Part shown: positions 39,301-50,217 of the stretch, piece by piece
How positions within the stretch are numbered: position 1 is the stretch's first letter
How the letters are laid out: each line of letters opens with the position of its first letter
Assembly: GCA_003993805.1 (NCBI GenBank)
Contig: RSEF01000031.1
Location: forward strand, 21,279,178-21,343,177
Reading direction: 5' to 3'
Source of the DNA: Himantopus leucocephalus
Lineage: Eukaryota; Chordata; Aves; Charadriiformes; Recurvirostridae
DNA length: 64,000 nt
Notes under the pieces: generated by a model
The model's database searches: none
What the model saw: only the letters and a program-made list of their open reading frames with translations
What the model was told of the DNA's origin: nothing
Translations under genes and position numbers: made by a program

Positions 39301-42300
39301 CTCCATAGATCAAGAAATGCTGAAGGAATACTTCCCAATTGAGGCTGTTACAGAAGGCTTACTGAATATTTACCAGAAGCTGCTGGGACTTGTATTTGAG
39401 CAAGTAGAAAGTGCTCATGTTTGGCATGACAGTGTTACTCTTTATACAGTAAAGGATAATTCAACAGGAGAAATGTTAGGGCAGTTCTATTTGGACCTTT
39501 ATCCAAGGTAATTATGACCTAGTGTTTTACTTATGTGTTTAAAATGGAATTGGTCTTAGTGAGTTGCTGATGTGGTTGAAATTAAATGCATTTGAAGGTA
39601 AATATTTGTCCCACTGAGAAGACTATTACTGTGTTCATTAAGTTGTCCTCTGGACTGTTTTTAGATTGTTTACACTTTTTCTTTTTTTTTGCAGTACTGC
39701 TGTGTTTCTTGCTTATATTCTGTTTATGAAGTATTACTACTTTGTTCATTTTCTGTACTATTGCTGTCTAGTCAGTTGTCCATAATTTCTTGCCTCTATG
39801 ATCTTTTCTCCTTCCAAACTGTATCACTGAAAGGACGTTGTAGAGAGGTGGAGGCTGACCTCTTCTCCCTAGTGACAGGTGATAGGACGAGAGGAAATGG
39901 GTTCCAGTTATGCCAGGTGAGGTTTAGATTGGATATTAGGAAAAAAATTTTCACTGAAAGGGTTATCCAACATTGGAAGAGGCTGCCCAGGGAGGTGGTG
40001 GATTCGCCATCCCTGGAGGTGGTTAAAAAAAGGGTAGACATGGTACTTGGGGATATGGTTTAGAAGTGGGTTTTGTCAGGTTAGGTTAATGGTTGGACTT
40101 GATGATCTTAAAGGTCCCTTCCAACCTCAACAATTCTATGATTCTACTGTGTTTTACTTTTCATTTATGTTGAACTCTTACTCCAATCTGTTCAGATCAA
40201 TTATATTCCTGTCTGCCAAATGTTCATAGTTTCTCCCAGTTCCTCTTTATATGTGTATTTTGTACCCTGTTGTCCAGACTGCTGAAGAAAATATCAAATA
40301 GATCAGGACAAAGAATAGATTCCTGTTGTGCATGTCCGGAAATATACTTCCAGGTTGACCTCTGTAGCTCTTTGTAGCTATTTGCAGCATCATCTGTGTT
40401 TTGTCAGCGATTAGGAGACTAGGCTGATTTGACAGGATTTAGTCTTATCTAGTCCTTTTTGACTCTTTCTTGCTTTTCTTTTTTTTTTTTAATTATTCTT
40501 TAGCAGTTTATAAAGGGCTGATACCCTTATTTAATATAAATTGATTTAAGGCTTCTCTGGGTTAAGAAAATTAGGTTAGTCAATACAGTAGTACATAACA
40601 TGTGCCCATCTTAAAAAGAACAATTTATCTCCTTCACCTGTTTGCCTGCTCCCCGCTTGATGCATATCATGTGAATTGCTGAAGCTATTTGGTAGTTAAG
40701 ACTCTTGTGACTTAACTGCCCAGTTAACTACTCAGGTTTAGGGCAAAAATTTCAAAACAGTGTTTTTTTTTAAACTTTGGGATCACACTGAAAATACAGT
40801 AAACTGTATTCTTTTGTCTTCTGTAATAGAAAAAAATACTGAACTTAGTCCTTCGTGGTATAGTAGTTCATCGGTTTAAAATAGAATTGACATCTAAAGT
40901 GTATATACTACTGGGTTTTGAGTAAAAATCAGATTCTTGTAAATGCTGCTGTGAATCTTAAACTGATGGAGTTGTATTGGGTTTTTTAATGTTTTTTTTT
41001 CCCCCCTGTGTGCTCTTAACATGATCTTAAAATTAGTGAGTCCTAGAAGTCATGAAAAGATGCAATTTCTTCGTGTAAAGCTTTAAAGAGACACTGACTG
41101 ATTGTCCCTGTTCTTGAATAGGCTTTGCCATTCTGGTGAGCAGGCTTGGGGTTTGAAGATATGTCTGATATATTTTCTTATACAGAGAGGGAAAGTATGG
41201 ACATGCAGCATGTTTTGGTCTCCAACCCGGCTGTCTTCTCTCTGATGGCAGCAGAATGATGTCTGTAGCTGCTCTGGTAACCAACTTCACAAAACCAGCA
41301 TCAGATCACCCATCATTGCTGCGACATGATGAAGTAAAGACTTACTTCCATGAATTTGGTCATGTAATGCATCAGATATGTGCACAGGTTAGTGATGTTT
41401 CAATTCCAGTGTAAGACATATTTCTTTCCCCACTGTCTCAAAGCAAGGTATAAGTCTATTTTGCTGGTTTCTGATTTTGGTAAAGTACATGCACATTTTT
41501 TTCATTATTTTTCAAAGTGGCAGGCCTGGGCGGTGTGGTTGTTTTTTATTTAAAACTACAGCAATGAACACACCTTCTTATGAAAAACATTTGCATAAGA
41601 ACATATACTTTTGCGTTTGCACCATGCAGGTACCTGTGACAAATGAATAGATCCATGTGTAAGGTCAAGAAGTTGTTCAGTGGTGGCATCTGGTATAGCT
41701 GTCAGATGGCTTTTTATTATTTCTAGTAGTATGCTAGATATTAGAAGAAAAAAAGGTTGCTATACCTAGGAATGCAAATAATTTGTGCATCCAGATCACC
41801 TCCAGCATTTTGAGATTTAGTATTCTTGAGAGCTATCACTCTTGACATCAAAAGCATAAAACAGGTGTTGCCTGAGCTATGGTATTTTCTGCTCTCCTAT
41901 TTGACAGTTGGGGTTCTCACAGTGACCAGAAAGAACTGAAGCCAGTCTGCAGATTTTGCATCAGGATGTCATAAAGTTTTAAAATTGCTGTTTTCATTTT
42001 TACTTACATATAAAATTGACTCTGCCAGATGATTAATTTATTACTGGCCTAATGAAAATTTTGTGTTTCAGAGAGAGACAAGTCTCAGTATTTATTCACC
42101 CAAAAAGTTGTATAATTATCTACGAAGCCAGACATTATGTAGCACTGCTTTCATCTTCTTTATGAAGTACCAAATAATAAAATCAGAGAAATGACACACA
42201 TTAGATCTTAATTTTTGACCTTGATCCTAGAGACTAGGGCTGCAGAATAAAGAAACAAAGTCATAGAAATCCATGTATTAAATCCGTGTATTAAATAAAT

Positions 42301-45300
42301 GACATTCAAGGAAACTTCAGAACAAGTAGCTAGACTTGCTTAGATAATTTTGCATCATGTTGAAGCTAGAAATATAATGATTATTTGATCATCTTCACCC
42401 TAAGACAGGTATTTCTGAGCTCAGAAATTGAAAAATAAAACCTTTTTCTTTTACACTACCTAGAAGATGTTTATAAATGAGACACATTCAGCATTGGTAC
42501 AAAGTTAACAGCAACATTTTGATGCCAATGAGGATGCACCTGGGTCTTGCAGACCCCCTTCTGGGCAGCCCAAGCCAACAATTCCGATGCATATGTACTT
42601 TGTTTTCTGTGGAATTACAGGTCAGGGAGGCCTGCTTTCCAGTTGTCTCTTCCACTGCTGAGGTCGTTTCTTCATGCATGGCTGCCATGCTTACTGCAGC
42701 TGTATTTTATGTAACTTCTTATTTGCACACCTGCAAATAACTTGCTAGTCCCACGTAAGAACGTCCTGTCCTCTGGGATTTGTGTGTGCAAAGGACTGTC
42801 TTATTTCATACGATGATTTGTTTAAGCATGCTAAAACTTGACATTTAAAGGGTGTGCGGGGATTGGACTGGGTGGGGATCTGTGAGCTGCTGGTAAAGGT
42901 CAGCTTTCGGAGACTGATACTCCTTGTAATGTACTGGGGGTCTGCTGGAAAGTGAGATATCAGGGCAGGAAAGGGATCTGTTTATGCCATTAGGGAAGGA
43001 GAGCTATTCAAGTACCTGAACCAAATGTCTTAATATTTTTTGTTAGTGTCGTGCACTTGTGTATGGGTAAACGAGGGTATCTAGAGGCCAACAAACTCTT
43101 GCACTCTTCTTGCCTTTTGCTTTAGCTATTTCTATCACCATTTCTTTCCAGCTGATGCTTCCTAGCTTTTCTTCCTAGCTGTTCTTCAGAAAGTACAGTA
43201 AGAAGGGCCAGCCTGTTACAACTATGGATTTGAGTAACCCACAAGTGTAAATGAAGGCAAATGTTTTTCTCCTTTTCTGCTGTTCTTCTGAAGACATGAA
43301 AGAAAGATATATGCATGTGACATAGCTGTCAGTTCAATGTATGTCTTATATTATACGTGCTTTTTTTTTTTTGGTAGCCCTGCAAGAAAGTAAGTTCAAA
43401 AGCCAGTACTGCTGTGGGCATCTACTCCCCAATGGAGGATGGAACCTACAAATGTCTACAGCCCTTAGAGAGGGCATTTGGGAAACTGAGAATTCTCTTT
43501 TTCTTTCAGCACTTCAAATGTTTTATTAGAATGTTGCCAAGAAGGGAAGAATAATAAAATTGGATCAGCAAGAGGAGGTAGACTTATTACAACATAAGTG
43601 TGGAATGAGACCAAATAATGTCTGTTGGCATTTGAACAACTGTCTGTCAAAAGTGACTGTTTTTTTTTTAGAAATGTTTTGGGTTTGGAATACATTTTAA
43701 TGAAGATTTTTAAAAAACTTTTCTTCAAAATTAGTATCTGGAAGAAGCTTTTTAAACATGAAGTGATTGACAATACTGAAGTGAAAAATAAAAACCTCTA
43801 ATGTGCTTGGCTTTCAGAAGGGAGATTCTTCTATTAGTGATTGAGTGTCAGATTTGGAGACCTTTCATGAATACAGTTGCTAGGATTCATTTCTTTCAGG
43901 CATTTTATTACTGGCTCAAAGAATTGTGCTATGTGTTAACCATGTGCCTTCTGAATGAAGACAGGACAAAGCTTTAACAGGATAACTCGGTCAAGTAAAA
44001 TCTTTGAATTAGTGCAGTAGACTAATACAATAAATTTTGTAAGTTTATAATTTGACTTTATTATTTCAATTTGGGTTTATATAACAAAATTTTATAACAA
44101 TTTACAAATTATAAGATTGTCACAAGACAAAATGGAAAGATTTGTATTGCTGTCATAACCTAAAAGGGAAAAATCAATAAGAAAACTGAAGTACTGTTTC
44201 ACACCAGTAGAGAATTCAATAAATAACTACTGAGTAATTTATTTTGTTGCTTGGTAATAGTGTTACATCTGAATTTTTTCCCTCCTTTGGGTAAAATACG
44301 TTTTTACTATTATTATTGTTGACCTATTCAAATGGTTCCTTTTGCTGTGATTAACACTGAAATTTTGGTATGTAAAAGTTTATATTCTGCTAGAAATCCT
44401 GGCTTCTATTTTTGTTTAACATAATGGCTTTTCCTTTTAGACTGATTTTGCTAGGTTTAGCGGAACTAATGTGGAAACAGACTTTGTAGAGGTACCTTCA
44501 CAAATGTTTGAGAACTGGGTGTGGGAAAAAGAACCACTACAGCAAATGTCAAGACATTATAAAGATGAGAGCCATGTTGCAGACACTCTTCTTGAGAAAC
44601 TTGCTGCCTCTAGACTGGCAAATACAGGTATCTCTCTCCCCTCTCTCCCCCCAGTATATGCATAAAAATACATCATGAAAAAAATTGGTGGGAAACATTA
44701 AAGGCAAATACAAGAAGCTCGTTAAATTTATTCAGTGTGTACACTTATCACCACCTTTCTGGGTTTATTTACATGGATACCACCATTACTAAAGGCTATG
44801 ATGACAGACACCACTATTTGCAGAAACAGTAGCAGCTCTGATTTTCCGAGGCTATCCCCAGGACTAAAATACTTTTGCATTCCCCTCCATGTGACTTTTT
44901 TACCTACCAACTTTGCTTATTTAAAACTGGGGGCAGGAGGGAAGGTCCTGGGTTTTCTCTGTGGTTTTTTTTTTTCTGGTAGCCCAGTGTCATATTTTCT
45001 ACATGTATCATCTACATTTGATTTGCACGTGACACTTGACAGACATGAAAGTTGTTTGAAAGTTTACTGAACATACACAGCATATCCCAGGCAGAAGTGT
45101 TGTAGTCCTGCTTTGCTGAAAAAAACTCTTGACTTCTCAATCCAGAACCTTAAGTCCATATTCTCTACCTTCCCAGCAGATATGCTGCCTTCCAAAACTA
45201 AGGTCCCAATTCTCTTCTTCTACATCTTTTACCACCTTGCATGTGTCTCCAAACCAAGACTGTAATCTTGTTATTACCTGTTATCTCATTGTTTTTCTGT

Positions 45301-48300
45301 CACTCTCACTTCTCTGTCCCTGTAATCCGAATTCCCCCAATATCATAGTCTTAAACACTTATGGTACAATTTGTCATTAAGACATTGCTGTTTATTTCAT
45401 ACTCCTTCCCTATCCTGAACAAGAAGTTCCTGTCCTTCTGGCTTGTACAGGCACTGTAGCTACATAAGCATTTTGTCTGAGTAAAGGTTCACATCTTGTA
45501 GCTTCTTCAAAAAAGCCTACAGCAGCTGCAGCAGCAGTTCTTGCTGTTCTTTGAAGTGTATTAGGGTAGATACACTTACCACTATCTGTGCAAGTCTTGA
45601 ATGAAATGGCATACTAGAAGTGAAGACAGCTGAAAATATAATTTTAAATACTGACATTTGCTTTTAAAATATCTGCTTTATTTTGGTTTTGATCTGTGAG
45701 GAAAATAACCTTGGAAAAATGGAGCTTATAATGGCAATCCCTTTATTAAAAATATACATCTCAACTTCTTGTAACTGAAGCAATTCAGATGGAAATGATA
45801 TAACTCAAGTTTTTTCCATACTTAAAATTCTAGTAATTTAGGATGCATGTTGAGGTCTTTGAATGAAAGATGCTAAAGAAACTCCAGTTACTTTGATGAT
45901 AGTTAATGAAATATTCTTACCCAATTAGGCCTTTTAACCCTCCGTCAGATTGTTTTGAGCAAAGTTGACCAGGCACTGCATACAAAGCCATCTGTTGACC
46001 CAGCAGATGAATATGCTAAATACTGCATGGAGGTTCTAGGAATTCCTGCCACCCCAGGTATGTCAGTGTGAAGCTTTTATATAGTGTGTCCGCATGGTTT
46101 CATTAAACAAGCCTTTCTTTCCCAAAAACGCTTGGCATACAAAAACCACAAGTTGTTGTTTATAAAAAAAAAAAATCTACTTTATGAAGCTGAAATAATT
46201 ACTTTGAAACTTGGGGTGATCTTAGTGATCTGTTCTGAAGGAAGGTGAAGGTAAATATAAAACTTAACGTTTTGCAGGTTATATTTTAGAGTGACATGAT
46301 GTGAATCCTATTTCAGATGTTCTGTCACATGTGTGTTGGATGTGCAGCTAGCCTAAAATGGGAAATTGAGTTTCCTTTGGAGTCAACAGAATATGGCCAA
46401 TACTTTTAGAGGCGTACTTGGACCCTTTATGTTAAAAGTTTCAAAGTGCTTGATACAAATTCCATATTAATTTATTCTTAAAGCTGAAGTACTGTATACA
46501 TCAAAGAAATAACTGCATTTGATTTAAATGAGTTAATGTTAACCTACTTTTCAAGGAACAAATATGCCAGCTACTTTTGGACATCTGGCAGGTGGTTATG
46601 ATGGTCAGTACTATGGATACTTGTGGAGTGAAGTGTTTGCCATGGACATTTTCTACAGCTGCTTTAAACAAGAAGGAATAATGAATCCAAAGGTAGGTGA
46701 TGAATGCTTTTTAATAATGACTTTTGTTGCACTTTGTCTCTGAAACCACATGTATTACAGTCATGATCCATAGGTGTAACATCAAGTACTTCTTCTGTAC
46801 CTGTCAAGTTCAGATCAACAAAAAAAAAGGTGTATAAATAACTTAATTACTTCAGAAAACTATCTTAAAATTTTCAAGAGCACTTTGATTTTAATACATT
46901 TCCATAGTCATGTATTTAATATTATGTTATGACACCTTTAAGACATTGTGTTGCATTGACTAATGCCTTCCTTTTTTAGACCAAAAAAACGTATTCCTCC
47001 ATTGCAACAGCAGACGCATATTCTTCTGCTGTGAAAGCTGTATGATAATGATGCTCTATTAATAGTACCTCAAGTGTGTGGCACTTTTATGTAGTTATTA
47101 TTTGGAAAACTGAATTTATTTTGATCTTTCTCTTTCACAGCACATCATAACTCACAAATTTTTTTCTCTTTAGTTTTTCTCCCAGGTGGCTTTTGAAGTT
47201 CAAATCATTGACAGGTTCTAGATTTACTGGGCTTTTTTTCCCTTGTGTAATTCTCCAGCCTCTTGTGCCTCCAGCAGAAAGAACTGATAGTTAGTGATGC
47301 AGTTAGTAGTCCTGCCAATTCTGGCAACCTTTTTTATTTTTCAGAGATTATAGTATTAGACTTGTGAGTTGAGATGCTGCAGTTCTATCATGGGAAAGAC
47401 CTTTCGGTTTTCCTGATCCTCTTATCTGTCTTCTGGATTCAGCAGCCAGCACTAGTTCTTCCCAGTGAATGCATACAAGAGAGAAGTAATGGAGAGAGTA
47501 CGAACTGCTTGACTTTACTGTTTCTCTCATGGAATTTGCCTTCATTCCTCCTGTCCCTTATCAGAGCAACCAGAACTTCTAGAACTGTCCCTCCCTCTAG
47601 AGGGCGGAGAAAGAAAACAACATTAGACTTTGAGCTGGACAAAGAGAGGAGTACCAAGAGGAGATGGGGTAGGGGCTAGAAAACTGAGGCAGTGGTTAGG
47701 CCAATAAAACCCAAAAGGGGTTTTATGAAGAAAAGCAGCAAACTGAATAGTTTGAGAGGAGAGGTGATGAAAGATTTGGAGGTCGAGATTGATTTTGAAG
47801 TGCTAGGGATTCATGACAGGTACGTGTGAGAATAAGCACTCCTGGTCATTCAACGGGAATGTTGTCACTCATAAACAAGAGCAGGGGAGAAAAATAGAAA
47901 ATTAAATAAGAGAATAAAGTAACTTTTTAATAAAATGCTGTTCATATAGTCCTTAAAATAGCATTTGGGGTGGGGTCAGACTTGCTGGGATTTTTTAATG
48001 GTTTGCAGTTGGGAGAGATGGATAAGGGTGCTGGTGCCAGACTTGTGGCACTTTGTGTCAGTTCCCTGTTATGACACACGCACACCCCTCCGGTGCCATC
48101 ACAGACCTTTCTTTTGTTAGCTTTAGTCCTTACTCCCAGAATTCTTTTCTGAGTAATTGTATAGTGAAAACCCTAAGATACAGTTTGCCAGAATTGCTCT
48201 GTGACCTTTACTTATCCTGAGGGATGAAAGTGCCTTTTATTCTGATTTTTTTTTTTTGGTGGGGATTTTTATTTTCTTTGTCTGTGTACAGGAGGCTTTG

Positions 48301-50083
48301 AGAATAATTTAATTATGCTAGGAGTGAATATTTGCAACAGTTCAGCTAAAAGGCAACTAGTGCCTCTTTGAATATGAAGCCTGCTATCCAGCCTAAGAAG
48401 CGAGGAAGAAGAATTATTATTTGTGTGGGTGTGTCAGGTGGTCTCTAGCATATGTGCACACACACACACTTTGCCTGAATGCTGATATAACTTCAGGAGT
48501 AATTCTGTGGAGATTTTCCCTCCCTCTTCAGACCAATGCTGTTTTCTCAAATTGGTTCTTCTTTTCCTTATTTTCATTCCATGTAAGTGTAATAGAGTTC
48601 CACAGGATGGGACAAACAACCTTTTATAAACAAATACCAGATACCAGTATGATTTTTGTAGTTACACATATTTTATTATATCTAGATTTAGACTAGTCTT
48701 TAGAACAGCAGGAAAGGAAAACAGTTACGGTATTATGACTAGGGCTTTTAGAAATTTGGCTTACCTCTTCCTGTTAGCGTAAAACCTCTCTTCCTGTTTT
48801 GAGCAACAGTTATAGAAACTCGTTTCAGAGACTGTATTTATAAAAATTCTTCAGCAAACCTGTTAACTTCATTGATTGTCGCACTCCTCAATTCTTGTCT
48901 TAGAACTAAACAATGTGCTAGCTCTGGAGAGGCAACAGCAAAGACTCAAGTCTACTCAAGTAACACTTTTAAACTACAAGGAACTATATCTTTATTTGCT
49001 GCTGATGTTCAGGAAACTAACACAAATAGTGAAGTATAACCAATGCTTGATTGCAGGGGTTTTTTTCATTTTAGTTTTTTCCAGTTGTTAATTCAGATAA
49101 TGCAATTGGTAATGCAATTAAGTTATGGAAGTCCATCCAGTTAAAAAGACCTACAGTTGTTTTTGCGGCACAGCTATCAGGAAGCGGTGTAGTCCTGTAA
49201 TCTCATAGCTTTGACGTGTAGGGGAAGTATATATGTGTATATACAGTGACTAAAAGGAAGAACATTGTTTTCTCAATATCAGAAGCATCTGGGATATCTG
49301 CATGCAAAATAATATTTTCTCATTGATACTCATGTCTCAGAAACCCAAAATTCTCCAGATATGTTCTTTAAGATACGACCTCTTGTTAAGAAAGTCCTCA
49401 TTACTTACTGTTGTCTCAGAAGCTTGGTTCTTTTTTTTTTTAAAGGAATCCCTTCCTTCTGAAGTAATAATGTTTATTCCTGAAAATAAAACTTGAATTA
49501 AGTCTCTGTTACTTTAAGATACTTTAATAGGGGAGTTAGATGTGTTTGTATCTATTGTATATACTACTATGCATATAATATGTGTGTATGTGCCATGTCA
49601 TTCCTCAATGCTACATTTATGTCTCTCTGAACTATCATCTCTGTTCTCCAAACAGAGATTTTGTGTGTTCTATGCTTTATAGAATGTCTTCCAGATGAAT
49701 TGTAACTTCCAAAGCACTGTAAAACCATGAGAAAAAGGATTTCTTCGAGAATAGGTTAAATTTCTGCTCTCTTGAGTTTTTCCAGCAGATCTAAATTATA
49801 CTTATGGTGTATCCTGGTTTGGTATTAAGAAAATCTGGAAGGAGGAAAGGTATTTAATCATTAGTAGATTTTTAAATATGCAAAAAATACAGAAAAGAGG
49901 CAGTTTGCAAGATAAGAAATTCTAACATTCTGCTTTACCTTTTATCAGGCTGGGATGAAATACAGAAACCTCATTTTGAAACCTGGAGGATCTTTGGATG
50001 GGATGGATATGCTACAAAATTTCTTGGAACGTAAACCAAGCCAGAGAGCTTTCCTATTGAGTAAGGGTTTATGTGTTCAGTAA
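12359..50083 (+). CDS. NLN: NLN, neurolysin (M3 zinc oligopeptidase), complete coding region in 13 exons
   Basis: Neurolysin (EC 3.4.24.16) cleaves short peptides such as neurotensin, bradykinin and dynorphin fragments, in the cytosol, at the membrane or in mitochondria. Thirteen exons (26, 257, 149, 108, 103, 161, 136, 367, 202, 187, 129, 137 and 135 nt) join in phase to 2097 nt, that is 698 residues; human NLN has 704. The zinc site HEFGH is residues 491-495, general base Glu492 and third ligand Glu520 (FVEVPSQ). The loop [13 protein letters not shown] carries Tyr623 and Tyr630, equivalent to rat Tyr606 and Tyr613. Residues that set neurolysin apart from thimet oligopeptidase (Arg508, Asn513, Thr516) are present; the Arg470 position is Lys487. 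The C-terminus ends LLSKGLCVQ. The N-terminus, basic and non-acidic ([20 protein letters not shown]), fits a mitochondrial presequence, with Met19 as a possible internal start. The ATG at 12359 has a weak context and an open frame upstream into the gap, so the first residues are less certain than the rest. Confidence 0.96.
15270..16200 (-). mobile_element. Ancient CR1-like LINE remnant, antisense
   Basis: The block resembles the antisense of old CR1-like elements common in birds and reptiles. Recognisable pieces, in order, include the part reading TAATCCCACCTTTTTGTGG, the stretch about a GGAACCCTGCAGGG core near 15930, and at 16075-16100 the reverse of the RT region YLDFQKAFD, here broken by an indel. 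It is too decayed to give any open frame. Exact ends are uncertain. Confidence 0.6.
20340..20650 (-). mobile_element. Old CR1 3'-end remnant, antisense
   Basis: GGGACTGGAAGGGACAATTG followed by a GATCAAGTCTAGG core at 20364-20400 matches the antisense of the CR1 3' region (GGAAGGGACCTT...GATCATCTAGTCC in typical copies). Following CR1-like text continues in decayed form to about 20.65 kb. It is strongly diverged and the borders are approximate. Confidence 0.6.
21180..21430 (-). mobile_element. LINE endonuclease remnant, antisense
   Basis: On the minus strand 21420-21393 translates to EGNFNFPDI, close to the GDFNxPDI motif of CR1/L2 endonuclease domains. Downstream codons continue with QQLNQQ, an LDL-like hydrophobic stretch and EEPTIA-type text expected in that domain. 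One in-frame stop breaks it, so it is a fossil fragment. Confidence 0.55.
24696..24952 (+). CDS. NLN: NLN exon 2
   Basis: 257 nt. Completes Arg9 and codes for residues 10-94: [20 protein letters not shown] onward to [10 protein letters not shown] plus one base of Val95. Acceptor TTTCAG, donor GTTAGT. It contains the conserved [10 protein letters not shown] segment of the M3 N-terminal helical domain. Confidence 0.96.
24953..27422 (+). other. NLN: NLN intron 2
   Basis: 2.5 kb, AT-rich. It contains one ambiguous base (N at 27344) inside a G run, probably an unresolved homopolymer length. No gene or clear repeat was recognised. Confidence 0.85.
27423..27571 (+). CDS. NLN: NLN exon 3
   Basis: 149 nt, residues 95-144: [20 protein letters not shown] through FQKIIYLQ. 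Acceptor AAACAG, donor GTAAAT. The open frame runs on past the donor, which is why the exon end is set by the splice site and by phase with exon 4. Confidence 0.95.
27572..32884 (+). other. NLN: NLN intron 3
   Basis: 5.3 kb, AT-rich. It contains a minus-strand stretch (about 30265-29866) where three frames are open in overlapping fashion, including a 57-codon frame at 30236-30063 with protein-like composition. No family was recognised. No other element is identified. Confidence 0.85.
32885..32992 (+). CDS. NLN: NLN exon 4
   Basis: 108 nt, 36 codons, residues 145-180: [20 protein letters not shown] and then [16 protein letters not shown]. Acceptor TTTCAG, donor GTAAAT. The KRNGLHLP core is characteristic of neurolysin. 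Confidence 0.96.
32993..34466 (+). other. NLN: NLN intron 4
   Basis: 1.5 kb, AT-rich, nothing recognised. Confidence 0.85.
34467..34569 (+). CDS. NLN: NLN exon 5
   Basis: 103 nt, residues 181-214 plus one base: [20 protein letters not shown] and then [14 protein letters not shown]. Acceptor ATACAG, donor GTGAGT. The [13 protein letters not shown] core is conserved in M3 peptidases. Confidence 0.96.
34570..35311 (+). other. NLN: NLN intron 5
   Basis: 742 bp, AT-rich with pyrimidine runs. Nothing recognised. Confidence 0.85.
35312..35472 (+). CDS. NLN: NLN exon 6
   Basis: 161 nt. Completes Glu215 and codes for residues 216-268: [20 protein letters not shown], then the strongly conserved [14 protein letters not shown], ending NSRCKE. 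Acceptor TATAG, donor GTATGT. Confidence 0.96.
35473..36831 (+). other. NLN: NLN intron 6
   Basis: 1.4 kb. A short TG-rich microsatellite lies near 35640-35655. Otherwise nothing recognised. Confidence 0.85.
36832..36967 (+). CDS. NLN: NLN exon 7
   Basis: 136 nt, residues 269-313 plus one base: [20 protein letters not shown], then [20 protein letters not shown] and VTAFL. Acceptor TTTAAG, donor GTTTGT, both slightly off consensus, but phase and homology fix them. The LGYxTHAxFVLE motif is standard for the family. Confidence 0.95.
36968..39140 (+). other. NLN: NLN intron 7
   Basis: 2.2 kb, AT-rich, with a poly-C run near 37700. No gene or clear repeat recognised. Confidence 0.85.
39141..39507 (+). 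CDS. NLN: NLN exon 8
   Basis: 367 nt, the longest coding exon. Residues 314-435 plus two bases of Arg436: [20 protein letters not shown], then the conserved [10 protein letters not shown], the [20 protein letters not shown] segment, and GQFYLDLYP. Acceptor TTTCAG, donor GTAATT. Confidence 0.96.
39508..41185 (+). other. NLN: NLN intron 8
   Basis: 1.7 kb. It contains the CR1 3' end at 39827-40146. The 250 bp after that (about 40150-40420) may be another much older antisense CR1-like piece, but the similarity is too weak to call. Confidence 0.85.
39827..40146 (+). mobile_element. CR1 LINE, 5'-truncated 3' end
   Basis: Starting at CTGAAAGGACG, the sequence codes in one open frame for the C-terminal end of the CR1 ORF2 protein ([20 protein letters not shown], then [16 protein letters not shown]) and stops at a TAG after GDMV. 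The short 3' UTR has GGTTGGACTTGATGATCTTA and ends in the CR1 hallmark CAATTCTATGATTCTA. It is about 320 bp, severely 5'-truncated as most CR1 copies are, and the least decayed LINE in the window. It is in the sense orientation relative to NLN. Target duplications are not expected for CR1 and none was seen. Confidence 0.92.
41186..41387 (+). CDS. NLN: NLN exon 9 (zinc-binding motif)
   Basis: 202 nt, completes Arg436 and codes for residues 437-503: [34 protein letters not shown], and [20 protein letters not shown], then Gln503. HEFGH (41349-41363) is the metal-binding and catalytic motif: His491, Glu492 and His495. Lys487 (41337-41339) replaces an arginine known in rat. Acceptor TACAG, donor GTTAGT. 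Confidence 0.97.
41388..44440 (+). other. NLN: NLN intron 9
   Basis: 3.1 kb. A region of slightly higher GC with short open frames at 42477-42740 has no recognisable product. Nothing else identified. Confidence 0.85.
44441..44627 (+). CDS. NLN: NLN exon 10 (third zinc ligand)
   Basis: 187 nt, residues 504-565 plus one base: [32 protein letters not shown], then [20 protein letters not shown] and LANT. Glu520 (44489-44491) is the third zinc ligand, 29 residues after His491 as in the family. Arg508, Asn513 and Thr516 are the neurolysin-type specificity residues. Acceptor TTTTAG, donor GTATCT. Confidence 0.97.
44628..45928 (+). other. NLN: NLN intron 10
   Basis: 1.3 kb with pyrimidine-rich stretches at about 45130-45340. 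No gene or clear repeat. Confidence 0.85.
45929..46057 (+). CDS. NLN: NLN exon 11
   Basis: 129 nt. Completes Gly566 and codes for residues 567-608: [32 protein letters not shown], then [10 protein letters not shown], plus one base of Gly609. Acceptor ATTAG, donor GTATGT. Confidence 0.96.
46058..46555 (+). other. NLN: NLN intron 11
   Basis: 498 bp, the shortest NLN intron in the window. Nothing recognised. Confidence 0.88.
46556..46692 (+). CDS. NLN: NLN exon 12 (substrate-binding tyrosine loop)
   Basis: 137 nt. Completes Gly609 and codes for residues 610-654: [45 protein letters not shown]. Tyr623 and Tyr630 correspond to catalytic-loop tyrosines of rat neurolysin. Acceptor TTCAAG, donor GTAGGT. 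Confidence 0.97.
46693..49948 (+). other. NLN: NLN intron 12
   Basis: 3.3 kb. A short CA run lies near 48461-48470. Open frames at 47374-47679 and on its opposite strand show no family similarity. No recognised element. Confidence 0.85.
49949..50083 (+). CDS. NLN: NLN exon 13 (C-terminus and stop)
   Basis: 45 codons including the TAA at 50081-50083, residues 655-698: [44 protein letters not shown]. Acceptor ATCAG. The [14 protein letters not shown] block is conserved. The extreme C-terminus differs from the mammalian GLHAP. Confidence 0.96.
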   Translation, partial: AGMKYRNLILKPGGSLDGMDMLQNFLERKPSQRAFLLSKGLCVQ

Positions 50084-50211
50084 AATTATGGTTCCTTTGT
50101 AATGGCATATAAGTATGGAATAAGCTGGAAATGTCAGTGTATTTCACATCTTAACTATGTATCACTTCTAGGGAAATTGGGTCACTTTTTGATGATTTTT
50201 TTAATTGTTAA

Positions 50212-50217
50212 AATAAA
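50212..50217 (+). promoter_or_regulatory. NLN: Candidate NLN poly(A) signal
   Basis: AATAAA 129 bases after the stop codon, in AT-rich sequence. The hexamer is frequent by chance at this composition. Confidence 0.35.

Noticed and set aside
39689..40063. 124-codon open frame as a host gene
   Set aside because: Its second half is the CR1 ORF2 C-terminus and the first half is unrelated intron sequence read through in frame.
40150..40420. Possible further antisense CR1-like sequence after the CR1 tail
   Set aside because: Only faint resemblance to old CR1-like text; not enough to call.
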